Shown piece by piece: positions 50,621-59,463 of a stretch of 64,000 nt of DNA; within the stretch, counting starts at the first letter, position 1; every line of letters begins with the position of its first letter. Location: contig NZ_MCGQ01000015.1 of assembly GCF_002242805.1 (NCBI RefSeq), positions 1-64,000 of the forward strand, in the 5' to 3' direction. This DNA comes from Streptomyces diastatochromogenes (lineage in GTDB: Bacteria; Actinomycetota; Actinomycetes; Streptomycetales; Streptomycetaceae). Both the position numbers and the translations under genes were made by a program. The notes below the pieces were generated by a model. The model worked only from the letters and a program-made list of their open reading frames with translations. It made no database searches and had not been told where the DNA came from.

Positions 50621-50659
50621 CGTCGAACCCGTTCGACGCGGGACGTCGAAGCGCTTCGA
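50621..50659. promoter_or_regulatory. two palindromic LacI-type operators
   Basis: TCGAAGCGCTTCGA (50646-50659) is a perfect palindrome with the central CG typical of LacI sites. CGTCGAACCCGTTCGACG (50621-50638) is a second palindrome with a two-base centre. Their centres are 23 bp apart, about 43 and 66 bases before the regulator's start. Confidence 0.7.
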
Positions 50660-50724
50660 TGGAGGAAGGTAGGGGGAGGCTGTGGAGGGGGTCAACAGGT
50701 GTGACGGCAATGGCGGGAAGGGGA

Positions 50725-51984
50725 TCAGCGACGTGAACGTGCGGCCGTCGCCGCCCAGTTGATCAGCAGGGCCACGGTCGCCGCCGCGGCCGGGACCGCG
50801 AAGGCGAGGGCGGGGGAGAGGTGGTCCGCCGCCCAGCCGCCGGCTGCCGAGCCGGCCGCGATGCCGGTGAGCAGGCCGGTGACGACCAGGCTCATGCCCT
50901 CGTTGAGACGGTCCGCCGGGGTGCGCTTCTGCACCAGGGTCATCGCGGTCACCATCGTCGGCGCGGTCGCCATGCCCGCCAGGAGCAGCGCGCCCGCCAG
51001 GACCGTGAGCGAACCGGTGGTGGTGGCCGCCAGCCAGGGGAGGGTCATCAGCCCGGCCATCGCGAGCAGGCACTGGGAGAGGCGGAGGCCGGCCGGCTTC
51101 AGCGCCCCGTACAGCAGGCCCGCCGCGCAGGAACCCGCCGCCTGCAGTGCGAGGACCACACCGGCCGCCGCGCGGTGCCCCTGGGCGTCGGCGTAGGCGA
51201 TCGTGACGACCTCCATCGAGCCGAACACCGCGCCGGTCGCCACGAAGCAGGCCAGCAGCGGCGGCATCCCAGGGCTCCGCAGCGGCGACGGCGCCTTCGA
51301 ACGGGCCTGCGGCGGCGGCTCGGTCGCCCGTTGCGCGGTGAACAGCAGCATGCCGGCCAGCAGCAGGACGGCCCCGGCGAGTGTGCCCGCCTCCGGGAAG
51401 AACGTGCCGGCCAGGAAGGACGCCAGCACCGGGCCGAGCATGAAGCACAGCTCGTCGGCCGCCTGCTCGAAGGAGTTCGCGGTGTGCAGCGCGCCGGGGT
51501 CGTCGCGCAGCAGATGGGCCCAGCGGGCGCGGGACAGGCCGCCGATGTTGGGGGTGGTCGCGGTGGCGGCGTACGCGGCGAACAGGGTCCAGTCCGGGGC
51601 GTCGTAGCGCACGCACAGCAGCAGCGCGAGGCTGCCGAGCACGGCCGTCAGCGTGGCCGGTACGGCGACCCGGGCCTGCCCGTGCCGGTCGACGAGCCGG
51701 GCGATCCAGGGCCCGGCCAGCCCGGTCGCCGCGAGCCCGGTGGCCGTGACGGCACCGGCGAGGGCGTACGAGCCCCGGGAGCCGGCGATCATCACGACCG
51801 CGCTCACCCCGAACATGCCTATGGGGAGGCGGGCGATCAGGTTGCCGGCGGTGAAGGCGCGGGTGCCGGGGAGGGAGAAGAGGCGGCGGTATCCGGTGGG
51901 TTGTGCTGGTGTGGTCGGTGTCGGTGCTGATGTGGTCGGTGTTGGTGTCGGTGGTCGAGTGTCTTCGGTGGTCCGGTGCGGCAT
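50725..51984 (-). CDS. MFS transporter
   Basis: A 419-residue major facilitator protein with about 12 helices. The N-terminal 30 residues are Thr/Pro-rich and repetitive (PTPTPTTSAPTPTTP), encoded by simple-sequence DNA. ARLVDRHGQARVAVPATL is the loop 2-3 motif A region. Short consensus motifs suggest a drug or metabolite exporter, but no substrate can be assigned. ATG 51984 lies 84 bases from the divergent lysR gene, so LysR control is plausible. It may also read into the lacI gene downstream. Confidence 0.88.
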   Translation of the reverse strand: MPHRTTEDTRPPTPTPTTSAPTPTTPAQPTGYRRLFSLPGTRAFTAGNLIARLPIGMFGVSAVVMIAGSRGSYALAGAVTATGLAATGLAGPWIARLVDRHGQARVAVPATLTAVLGSLALLLCVRYDAPDWTLFAAYAATATTPNIGGLSRARWAHLLRDDPGALHTANSFEQAADELCFMLGPVLASFLAGTFFPEAGTLAGAVLLLAGMLLFTAQRATEPPPQARSKAPSPLRSPGMPPLLACFVATGAVFGSMEVVTIAYADAQGHRAAAGVVLALQAAGSCAAGLLYGALKPAGLRLSQCLLAMAGLMTLPWLAATTTGSLTVLAGALLLAGMATAPTMVTAMTLVQKRTPADRLNEGMSLVVTGLLTGIAAGSAAGGWAADHLSPALAFAVPAAAATVALLINWAATAARSRR

Positions 51985-52055
51985 GGCTCAACGGTCGCCC
52001 GGAGTGGATCACCGGGTCCAACACCTTCTCGGTGCCGATTCACGCACCCGCGTTG

Positions 52056-52061
52056 TAAATT
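52056..52061 (+). promoter_or_regulatory. -10 box of leaderless lysR-type gene
   Basis: TAAATT, seven bases, then ATG 52069, with no ribosome site. The gap to the divergent MFS gene is only 84 bases. Confidence 0.45.
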
Positions 52062-52068
52062 CCCCGTC

Positions 52069-53034
52069 ATGCCCGCCGCCATAGAACCCCGCCTCCTGCG
52101 TGCCTTCCTCGCCGTCGCCGAGGAGCTGCACTTCACCCGCGCCGCAGCCCGGCTGTACGTCGCCCAGCAGGCGCTCAGCCGGGATGTGCGGCGGCTGGAG
52201 CGGGAGTTGGGTGCCGAGCTGTTCGTGCGGACCACCCGGCAGGTGACGCTGACCGCGGACGGCGAGCGCCTGCTGCCGCACGCCCGGCGGGTCCTCGCCG
52301 CCCAGGACGACCTGCTCGCCGCCTTCGGCCAGGCCCGGCCGTTGCTGGTCGACCTCAACAGCGCGGGCCTGGTCACCGGCCGCCGTGTGCTGCACCGGGC
52401 CCGGGAACTCGCCCCCGACTGCGAGCTGATGGCCCGCTACGAGAGTGGTCTCACCGGAGCGGCGGCCGAACTCCTCGCCGGCCGTCTCGACGCCTCCTTC
52501 GGGCGCTTCGCCGGCCTGGACCCGGCCCTGCGGTCCGGTCTGGAGCAGCAGCCCGTGCGCCACGAGCCGATGGCCGTGTTGGTGCCCGAGGACCACCCGC
52601 TGGCCGAGCGGCCGGCCGTGCCGCTGGCCGCGCTGGCGGGGGAGGCCGTGTACGCCGGTGCCGGGAACCCGCGCACCCGGGAGTGGACCGACCTGGCCCT
52701 GCGCCTCTTCGAGGGGCGCGGCATCGGGCTCGCGCCCCCTCTTCCGCTGGCGGTCGGGGACGAGGAGTTCGAGCGGATCATGGCCAAGACCCGCAACCCG
52801 ATCCTGGCCGTCGTGGACTTTCCGACCCTGCCCGGCATGGTGCTGCGGCCGCTCGTCGACCCGGTTCCGCTGTCGCCCGTGTCGCTCGTCTGGCGGAAGG
52901 GGCTGGTCCATCCCGGTCTCGACGCGCTCCGGAGGGCCGCGGCCGAGATCGCGAAGGTCGCGGGTTGGCTACGACAGCCCGCCGACCGATGGATTCCGGC
53001 CATCGATGATGATGTGATGAACCTCCACAACTGA
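52069..53034 (+). CDS. LysR-family transcriptional regulator
   Basis: A 321-residue LysR-type regulator. The winged helix is RLLRAFLAVAEELHFTRAAA, then LYVAQQALSRDVRRLERELG (residues 6-65), with a two-lobed effector domain to about residue 290. ATG 52069 appears leaderless; the longer frame from 51976 would run into the divergent promoter. Divergent to the MFS transporter, which is its most likely target. The effector is unknown. Confidence 0.92.
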   Translation: MPAAIEPRLLRAFLAVAEELHFTRAAARLYVAQQALSRDVRRLERELGAELFVRTTRQVTLTADGERLLPHARRVLAAQDDLLAAFGQARPLLVDLNSAGLVTGRRVLHRARELAPDCELMARYESGLTGAAAELLAGRLDASFGRFAGLDPALRSGLEQQPVRHEPMAVLVPEDHPLAERPAVPLAALAGEAVYAGAGNPRTREWTDLALRLFEGRGIGLAPPLPLAVGDEEFERIMAKTRNPILAVVDFPTLPGMVLRPLVDPVPLSPVSLVWRKGLVHPGLDALRRAAAEIAKVAGWLRQPADRWIPAIDDDVMNLHN

Positions 53035-53189
53035 CGCGTGGCGAACACGGATCCTCGGCGTGCGCTACATTCAGGGCCTGAGCACGGTGTGGTACAGGGG
53101 GCGCTCGGGGCGGGTGGGGGCCTGGTCCGGTCGACGGTGCTCGGAGTCGTACGCGCACCCCGAGATGTCCCGTGGGGGGATGTACGCGC

Positions 53190-54314
53190 GTGAAAACATG
53201 GCGAGAAGACGCCCAACCGGAAGGTGCCCGAATCGCATCCGCGAGCCGGGAACTGCCGGTGCCGGAGGGTGAAGTACAGGCGACCCCCGAGGCGGAGATA
53301 CCCCAGGGCGGTCGCACCGCCCTGCCCGCGACCGCCGAGACGACCGTGCTGCCTGCGACGGGGGCCTACGCGATCGCGCCGGGCGATCCCACCGCGCCGA
53401 CCTACGCCATCGCGCCGGGCGGCCCCAACGCGACGGCCGTCCTCCCCGGGACGTCGGCGTACGCCACCGCGCCCGCCGATCCCACCGCGACGGCCTACGC
53501 CACCGCGCCGGGCGGCCCCAACGCGACGGCCGCGCTCCCCGCGACGCTGGCCTTCGCCGCCGCGCCGGGCGACCCCACGGCGCCGACCTACGCCGCCGCG
53601 CCAGCCGACCCCGCCGCCCCAGCCGACCCCGCCGCCCCGGCCAACCCCGTCGCCCCGACCACCCCCACCGGCCCGACCACCCCCACCCACGACCCCCACG
53701 AGGTCACCATCCAGCTCGACGCCGTCCAGCTCGGTGACGTCCGGATGAGTCCGGTTGCCGTCGGTGGCCCGCGTGACAGTGGTCGTGACGGGTCGGACGG
53801 GCCGGTCTTCGTGGACGCGTCGGGTCGGCGCAGTCGGCGCTTCCGCCGGCTCGGGCTGCTCGTTGCCGTCGCCTGTGCCGGTTACGCCGTCGTCATCGTC
53901 GCCACCCTGCTGTCCGGCAGCTCCGACGCGCCGTGGTTGCCCGTGCCCGGGCAGGACGACGACCAGCCGGCCCGCCAGGTGGACAGCTCGCCGCTGCCCA
54001 GCGCCTCCAAGGCCGCGACCCCCTCGGCGACCGGGCAGGCCCTGCCTCCCACGGCGGGCGCCACCTCCGTCCCGGGCGCCGGTGCGCTCAGCAGCCCCGC
54101 CGCCACCAAGCCGACGGCCGGCACCTCCTCCGCACCCGGCACCGCCGGCGGCAGCAAGAACTCCCCGTCCGCGCCGGCCTCTTCCGCCGCGCCTTCCCCG
54201 GACCCGTCCCCCACCAGCGGCAGCACCACGTCCGCCCCCTCGCCGTCCCCCTCGGCCAGCACCCGCATCCCCGGCGGCCGACACCGGCACCCGCGTCCCA
54301 CGTTCACACTCTGA
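53190..54314 (+). CDS. matA: MatA-like membrane protein of the mycelial aggregation locus
   Basis: A 374-residue bitopic protein. The cytoplasmic N-terminal part (1-215) is low-complexity with repeated motifs such as YAIAPGDPTAP and ATAPGGPNATA. One helix (LGLLVAVACAGYAVVIVATLL, about 220-240) is followed by a Ser/Pro/Thr-rich outside region and a basic end. No catalytic domain is visible. GTG 53190 has GGGGGGA upstream at good spacing. A -10-like TACATT lies at 53066. It stands 19 bases before the deacetylase/glycosyltransferase gene, the arrangement I recall for matA (SCO2963) and matB (SCO2962), which direct hyphal aggregation. The symbol rests on this synteny. Confidence 0.65.
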   Translation: MKTWREDAQPEGARIASASRELPVPEGEVQATPEAEIPQGGRTALPATAETTVLPATGAYAIAPGDPTAPTYAIAPGGPNATAVLPGTSAYATAPADPTATAYATAPGGPNATAALPATLAFAAAPGDPTAPTYAAAPADPAAPADPAAPANPVAPTTPTGPTTPTHDPHEVTIQLDAVQLGDVRMSPVAVGGPRDSGRDGSDGPVFVDASGRRSRRFRRLGLLVAVACAGYAVVIVATLLSGSSDAPWLPVPGQDDDQPARQVDSSPLPSASKAATPSATGQALPPTAGATSVPGAGALSSPAATKPTAGTSSAPGTAGGSKNSPSAPASSAAPSPDPSPTSGSTTSAPSPSPSASTRIPGGRHRHPRPTFTL

Positions 54315-54333
54315 CCAGGGGAAACACCCTCTG

Positions 54334-56508
54334 ATGGCTTCACGCTTCCGTCGCCGTACCATCCTGTCGGCCCGGCACCCCCGGCTGCCGCTGCGCCATC
54401 TGCTGGCGATCCTGGTCCTCTGCGCGACCCTGGCGATGCTCATGCTGCGCGGATACGTGCACAACGAGATCCTCGCGGACCACCGGGTGCGGCCCGAGGC
54501 GGCGACCGACAAGGTGCCGGAGAAGATCCTCGACGGCGGTCCGGTCATCGACACCCGGGGCGGCCGCGCCGACAGCCTGCGGGTGCCCGACCACCACATC
54601 GTCCTCACCTTCGACGACGGCCCCGACCCGACCTGGACGCCGAAGGTCCTCGACATCCTGAAGAAGCACCACGCGCACGCCGTCTTCTTCGTCACCGGCA
54701 GCATGACCTCGCGCTACCCGGACCTCGTCCGGCGCATGGTGGCCGAGGGCCACGAGGTCGGCCTGCACACCTTCGATCACCCCGACCTCTCGTACCACTC
54801 CACGCGGCGCATCGACTGGGAGCTGTCCCAGAACCAGCTGGCGCTCGCCGGAGCGGCCGGCATCCGCAGTTCGCTGTTCCGGCCGCCGTACTCCTCCTCC
54901 GCGGACGCCATGGACGACCGGTCCTGGCCGGTGACCGAGTACGTCGGCAGCCGCGGCTACCTCACGGTCGTCAACGACACCGACAGCGAGGACTGGCGCA
55001 GGCCGGGCGTCGAGGAGATCATCCGCAGGGCCACGCCCCACGGCGGCAAGGGCGCGGTCGTCCTCATGCACGACTCGGGCGGCGACCGCCACCAGACGGT
55101 CCAGGCACTCGACAGGTTCCTGCCCCGGCTGCAGCAGCAGGGCTACGCGTTCCAGACCCTCACCGAGGCGCTGAAGGCACCGAGCGCGGACACCCCGGTC
55201 ACCGGCCTGGAGCTGTGGAAGGGCAAGGCCTGGGTCCTCCTGGTGAAGGCGTCGGACCACATCACCGGGTTCCTCGTCGTCGGCCTCGCCGTCATCGGCT
55301 TCCTGGTGTTCGCGCGCTTCGGCCTGATGCTGCTGCTGTCCGCCGTACACGCGCGCCGCACCCGCCGCCGGGGCTTCCGCTGGGGCGAACGACCGGTCAC
55401 CGAGCCCGTGTCCGTGCTGGTCCCGGCCTACAACGAGGCCAAGTGCATCGAGGACACCGTCCGTTCGCTGATGCGCAGCGAGCATCCGATCGAGGTCCTC
55501 GTCATCGACGACGGCTCCACGGACGGCACCGCCCGCATCGTGGAGGGGCTAGGGCTGCCCGACGTCCGGGTGATCCGGCAGCTCAACGCGGGCAAGCCGG
55601 CCGCCCTCAACCGCGGCCTGGCGAACGCCCGGTACGACCTGATCGTGATGATGGACGGCGACACCGTCTTCGAGCCGGCCACGGTACGCGAACTGGTGCA
55701 GCCCTTCGCCGACCCGCGGGTCGGCGCCGTCGCCGGCAACGCCAAGGTCGGCAACAAGGACACGCTCATCGGCGCCTGGCAGCACATCGAGTACGTGATG
55801 GGCTTCAACCTCGACCGCCGCATGTACGACGTGCTGCGGTGCATGCCGACCATCCCCGGCGCCGTGGGTGCCTTCCGGCGCTCGGCCCTGGAGCGGGTCG
55901 GCGGCATGAGCGACGACACGCTCGCCGAGGACACCGACATCACCATGGCCCTCCACCGTGACGGCTGGCGCGTGGTGTACGCGGAGAAGGCCCGCGCCTG
56001 GACCGAGGCGCCGGAGTCCGTCCAGCAGCTGTGGTCCCAGCGCTACCGCTGGTCGTACGGCACCATGCAGGCGATCTGGAAGCACCGGCGCGCCCTCTTC
56101 GAGCGCGGCCCCTCCGGCCGGTTCGGCCGCGTGGGCCTGCCCCTGGTGTCCCTCTTCATGGTCGTCGCCCCGCTGCTGGCCCCGCTGATCGACATCTTCC
56201 TCGTCTACGGCCTGGTGTTCGGCCCCACCGAGAAGACGATCGCGGCCTGGTTCGGCGTCCTCGCGGTCCAGGCGGCCTGCGCGGCCTACGCCTTCCTGCT
56301 GGACCGCGAGCCGCTGACCCCGCTGATCTCGCTGCCCCTGCAGCAGATCCTCTACCGCCAGCTCATGTACGTCGTACTGCTCCAGTCCTGGATCACGGCG
56401 CTCACCGGCGGCCGGCTGCGCTGGCAGAAGCTGCGCCGCACGGGCGGTATCGCGGCTCCCCCGAACCAGCCCGCCCGGCCCGTCATGAACGGGAGGCCGG
56501 CCGGATGA
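54334..56508 (+). CDS. matB: bifunctional polysaccharide deacetylase / family-2 glycan synthase (MatB-like)
   Basis: A 724-residue membrane protein. One N-terminal helix (about 19-41) is followed by an extracellular NodB deacetylase domain (about 85-285): LTFDDGPDPTWTP, GLHTFDHPDLS with the zinc-binding His pair, RPPYSSS and VVLMHDSGGDR. After a helix near 300-325 comes a cytoplasmic processive GT2 domain (about 350-600): VLVPAYNEAKCIED, VIDDGSTDG, MMDGDTVF, EDTDITMALH and QRYRWSYG (QxxRW), then further helices. It should polymerise N-acetylglucosamine and partly deacetylate it, giving PNAG-like polymer that causes pellet formation. The ATG follows AGGGGAA. Confidence 0.88.
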   Translation: MASRFRRRTILSARHPRLPLRHLLAILVLCATLAMLMLRGYVHNEILADHRVRPEAATDKVPEKILDGGPVIDTRGGRADSLRVPDHHIVLTFDDGPDPTWTPKVLDILKKHHAHAVFFVTGSMTSRYPDLVRRMVAEGHEVGLHTFDHPDLSYHSTRRIDWELSQNQLALAGAAGIRSSLFRPPYSSSADAMDDRSWPVTEYVGSRGYLTVVNDTDSEDWRRPGVEEIIRRATPHGGKGAVVLMHDSGGDRHQTVQALDRFLPRLQQQGYAFQTLTEALKAPSADTPVTGLELWKGKAWVLLVKASDHITGFLVVGLAVIGFLVFARFGLMLLLSAVHARRTRRRGFRWGERPVTEPVSVLVPAYNEAKCIEDTVRSLMRSEHPIEVLVIDDGSTDGTARIVEGLGLPDVRVIRQLNAGKPAALNRGLANARYDLIVMMDGDTVFEPATVRELVQPFADPRVGAVAGNAKVGNKDTLIGAWQHIEYVMGFNLDRRMYDVLRCMPTIPGAVGAFRRSALERVGGMSDDTLAEDTDITMALHRDGWRVVYAEKARAWTEAPESVQQLWSQRYRWSYGTMQAIWKHRRALFERGPSGRFGRVGLPLVSLFMVVAPLLAPLIDIFLVYGLVFGPTEKTIAAWFGVLAVQAACAAYAFLLDREPLTPLISLPLQQILYRQLMYVVLLQSWITALTGGRLRWQKLRRTGGIAAPPNQPARPVMNGRPAG

Positions 56509-57755
56509 CCACCCCGCCCGCACACACGAACACCCAGGAAGCCCAGCACGTGACCGTTCCCACCCTGCCCTCCGGCACGGACGAGTCCACCCTGCCGCCG
56601 CGGCCGGAGCAGCAGGGGCCCGCACCCGGGCGCGACCGGTACTTCGACCTCCTGAGGGCGGTCGCCCTCTTCCGTGTCGTCTTCTACCACCTGATGGGCT
56701 GGGCCTGGCTGCCCGTCGTCTTCCCCTCCATGGGGGTGATGTTCGCCCTGGCCGGCAACCTCATGGCCCGCTCGCTCAAGCGCCCGCCGCTGCAGGTCGT
56801 ACGCGGCCGACTGCGCCGTCTGCTGCCCCCGCTGTGGCTGCTCGGCGCCCTCGGGGTGACCGGCATGGTGCTGCAGGGCTGGAGCCCGGGCGACGACGGA
56901 CACCCCGGCTGGTGGTGGCTCCACCTCGGCTTCTGGATCCTGCCGCTGAGCGACCCGCCGTACGCCGAGGGCCTGCGCGGCATCCACGGCATCCTCGGCG
57001 CGGACTGGGGAGCGGAGCTGGCCGGACCGCTCTGGTACATCCGCGCCTACCTCTGGTACGTCCTGCTGTCCCCGTTCCTGCTCAAGGCGCTGCGGGCGCT
57101 GCCCTGGGCGACCATCCTGTCGCCGATCGCGCTCTCGGCCGCCTTCGAGTTCGGCTACCTCACCCTGCCCGGGGAGCGCATCCCCTCCGCCCTCACCGAC
57201 TACAGCACCTTCGGTGCCTGCTGGATCGTCGGCATGGCGCACCAGGAAGGCGTCCTGAAGCGCATCCCCCGCTATGTCGTGCCCTCGGTGGCTCCGGCCA
57301 TCGCCGCCGTGGGCCTGTGGTACGCGCTGACCCACGGCTTCCGGCCGGGACACGACCTGGACGACATCCCGTTCGCCCAGTCCCTCTGGTCCTTCGCGAC
57401 CGTGCTGCTGCTCCTCCACGTCAGCCCCTCCTGGACGGAGTGGCCCCGCTGGCTGCGTCCCTTCGACCGGATCGTCACCCTGCTCAACTCCCGGGCGGTG
57501 ACGATCTACCTCTGGCACAACCTCTGCATCCTGGTCGCCGCCACGCTGTGGGACCAGCTGTGGCAGGTCGACGTGATGTACCTGCACTTCTCCTGGCTGT
57601 TGGAGAGCTCCTGGCCGGTCCTCGCGATCACCTGGGTGTTCATCGGCAGCTGCATCGTCTGGTTCGGCTGGGTCGAGGACATCGCCGCGAAGCGCAGCCC
57701 ACGGCTGTGGCCGGACGGGGTGAAGCGCGGGGGAGGCCGGCGCAGGCCCGCCTGA
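56505..57755 (+). CDS. integral membrane acyltransferase (family 3)
   Basis: A 416-residue protein with about ten helices. RDRYFDLLRAVALFRVVFYH near residue 44 gives the family's conserved Arg and His at helix 1; GPLWYIRAYLWYVLLSPFLL and AVTIYLWHN are later family features. Such enzymes transfer acetyl, succinyl or similar groups to surface sugars. ATG 56505 overlaps the matB stop by four bases (ATGA), so translation is coupled and the likely substrate is the MatB glycan. A T6 tract follows the stop. Acyl donor unknown. Confidence 0.88.
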   Translation: MTTPPAHTNTQEAQHVTVPTLPSGTDESTLPPRPEQQGPAPGRDRYFDLLRAVALFRVVFYHLMGWAWLPVVFPSMGVMFALAGNLMARSLKRPPLQVVRGRLRRLLPPLWLLGALGVTGMVLQGWSPGDDGHPGWWWLHLGFWILPLSDPPYAEGLRGIHGILGADWGAELAGPLWYIRAYLWYVLLSPFLLKALRALPWATILSPIALSAAFEFGYLTLPGERIPSALTDYSTFGACWIVGMAHQEGVLKRIPRYVVPSVAPAIAAVGLWYALTHGFRPGHDLDDIPFAQSLWSFATVLLLLHVSPSWTEWPRWLRPFDRIVTLLNSRAVTIYLWHNLCILVAATLWDQLWQVDVMYLHFSWLLESSWPVLAITWVFIGSCIVWFGWVEDIAAKRSPRLWPDGVKRGGGRRRPA

Positions 57756-57824
57756 GCCCGATTTTTTCCCTCACCGACGCCTTGCTCCGCGAGTGAGAGC
57801 AACGTTCCCTTCCGGTCACCCACA

Positions 57825-57840
57825 GGCACAGGCAGGAAAC
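57825..57840 (+). promoter_or_regulatory. possible GlnR box upstream of narK
   Basis: GGCAC-AGGCAG-GAAAC matches the half-site pattern gTnAC-n6-GaAAC with one mismatch; GTCAC lies a few bases earlier. It is 78 bases before ATG 57918. Nitrogen control of a nitrate transporter would be expected, but the match is short. Confidence 0.3.
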
Positions 57841-57917
57841 GCGCCCTCCCTACCTTCGGGACTCATCACCGCTCATCACCCCGAACCACCTGAGCCCCGG
57901 AGCACCGTGGAGGCGTC

Positions 57918-59300
57918 ATGACAGCCCCTAGTACAGCCCCCGCCCCGAGCAGTAGGGGAGGCCGCTGGATCGAGCACTGGGATCCGGAGGACGAGACCTT
58001 CTGGAACGCGACCGGCGAGAAGGTCGCCCGCCGGAACCTGTTCTTCTCCGTCCTCTCCGAGCACATCGGATTCTCGATCTGGACCCTGTGGTCCGTGCTG
58101 GTCCTCTTCATGGGCCCGGAGTACGGGCTGACCCCGGCCGACAAGTTCCTGCTCACCTCGATGGTGACCCTCGTCGGTGCCGTCGTCCGCGTCCCCTACA
58201 CCTTCGCCGTCGCCATCTTCGGCGGGCGGAACTGGACGATCGTCTCGGCCAGCCTCCTGCTCATCCCGACGATCGCCGCGTTCGCGGTGATGAAGCCGGG
58301 GACCTCGTTCGACACCTTCCTGTGGATCGGCCTGCTGGCCGGTATCGGCGGCGGCAACTTCGCCTCCTCCATGACCAACATCAACGCCTTCTTCCCGCTG
58401 CGGAAGAAGGGGTGGGCGCTCGGCCTCAACGCGGGCGGCGGAAACATCGGCGTCGCCGCGATCCAGCTCGTGGCCCTCGCGGTCATCGGCGCCAGCGGTG
58501 GCCCGCGCCTTCTGCTCGGCATCTACATCCCGCTGATCGTCGTCGCCGCCGTCCTCGCCGCGCTGTTCATGGACAACATCGCGAACGTCAAGAACGACAC
58601 CGGCGCCGCCCTGGACGCCTCGAAGGACGCCCACACCTGGATCATGTCCTTCCTCTACATCGGCACCTTCGGCTCGTTCATCGGCTACAGCTTCGCCTTC
58701 GGGCAGGTGCTCACCAACCAGTTCGGGCGTACGCCGCTGCAGGCTACGTACCTCACCTTCATGGGCCCGCTCCTCGGCTCGCTGATCCGTCCCGTGGGCG
58801 GTTGGCTGGCCGACAAGTACGGCGGCGCGAAGATCACCCTGTACAACTACGTCGCCATGGCCGCCGCCAGCGCCGTCTTGGTCGTGGCCAGCATGCAGAA
58901 GTCGCTGCCGCTGTTCGTGGTCGCCTTCGTGGTGCTGTTCTCGCTGACCGGCATCGGCAACGGATCGACGTTCAAGATGATCCCCGGCATCTTCCAGACC
59001 AAGGCCCTGGCCAAGGGGCTGGAGGGCGACGAGGCCGTCAAGTACGGTCGCCGCCTCTCCGGTGCCTCCATGGGGCTCATCGGCGCGGTCGGCGCGCTCG
59101 GCGGTGTGGGCATCAACCTCGCCTTCCGGCAGTCCTTCCTCTCCTACGGCTCTGGCACCGGAGCCTTCGTCGCCTTCCTCGCCTACTACGCCGTCTGCTT
59201 CGCGGTGACGTGGGCCGTATACCTTCGCCGCCCGGCCACGCGGACCCAGGCCACGGCTGCCGCCGAGGCGAAGCCGCAGCTCAGCTACGCCGAGGTGTGA
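57918..59300 (+). CDS. narK: nitrate/nitrite transporter NarK (MFS, NNP family)
   Basis: A 460-residue transporter with 12 helices. GIGGGNFASSMTNINAFFPL and KKGWALGLNAGGGNIG are the NNP nitrate signature, the second copy being GIGNGSTFKMIPGIF. The extended N-terminus (WDPEDETFWNATGEKVARRNL) is typical of bacterial NarK. It moves nitrate in, nitrite out, or both. GGAGG precedes the ATG. A terminator lies between it and nnaR, so the two are probably not a simple operon; both concern nitrate use. Confidence 0.95.
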   Translation: MTAPSTAPAPSSRGGRWIEHWDPEDETFWNATGEKVARRNLFFSVLSEHIGFSIWTLWSVLVLFMGPEYGLTPADKFLLTSMVTLVGAVVRVPYTFAVAIFGGRNWTIVSASLLLIPTIAAFAVMKPGTSFDTFLWIGLLAGIGGGNFASSMTNINAFFPLRKKGWALGLNAGGGNIGVAAIQLVALAVIGASGGPRLLLGIYIPLIVVAAVLAALFMDNIANVKNDTGAALDASKDAHTWIMSFLYIGTFGSFIGYSFAFGQVLTNQFGRTPLQATYLTFMGPLLGSLIRPVGGWLADKYGGAKITLYNYVAMAAASAVLVVASMQKSLPLFVVAFVVLFSLTGIGNGSTFKMIPGIFQTKALAKGLEGDEAVKYGRRLSGASMGLIGAVGALGGVGINLAFRQSFLSYGSGTGAFVAFLAYYAVCFAVTWAVYLRRPATRTQATAAAEAKPQLSYAEV

Positions 59301-59310
59301 CGCTGGGCCC

Positions 59311-59332
59311 ATCCGGGGGGCAACCCCCGGAT
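59311..59332 (+). terminator. terminator of narK
   Basis: A perfect 9-bp stem ATCCGGGGG/CCCCCGGAT (59311-59319, 59324-59332) with loop GCAA, 10 bases after the narK stop. Confidence 0.75.
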
Positions 59333-59405
59333 CCCCGGCCGAAGATCACATCGGCCGGTCCAGGTGGAACCCGGCATCGGTAACACCGTGGACATCAAGC
59401 CGAAC

Positions 59406-59435
59406 CGAGCCTGTCACGAGCCGTTGACAGGCTCG
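59406..59435. promoter_or_regulatory. 11-bp inverted repeat before nnaR
   Basis: CGAGCCTGTCA (59406-59416) and TGACAGGCTCG (59425-59435) are perfect inverted repeats with an eight-base spacer, 28 bases before the nnaR start. The inner part TGTCA-n8-TGACA looks like a dimer binding site; alternatively it is a leader hairpin. Autoregulation by NnaR is one possibility. Confidence 0.6.
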
Positions 59436-59463
59436 TTCGGCATGCGGGCCAGGTAGGAGAGCC

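Noticed and set aside
59406..59435. GlnR box before nnaR
   Set aside because: GTCAC-n6-TTGAC lacks the GAAAC half; the site is better described as a symmetric inverted repeat.
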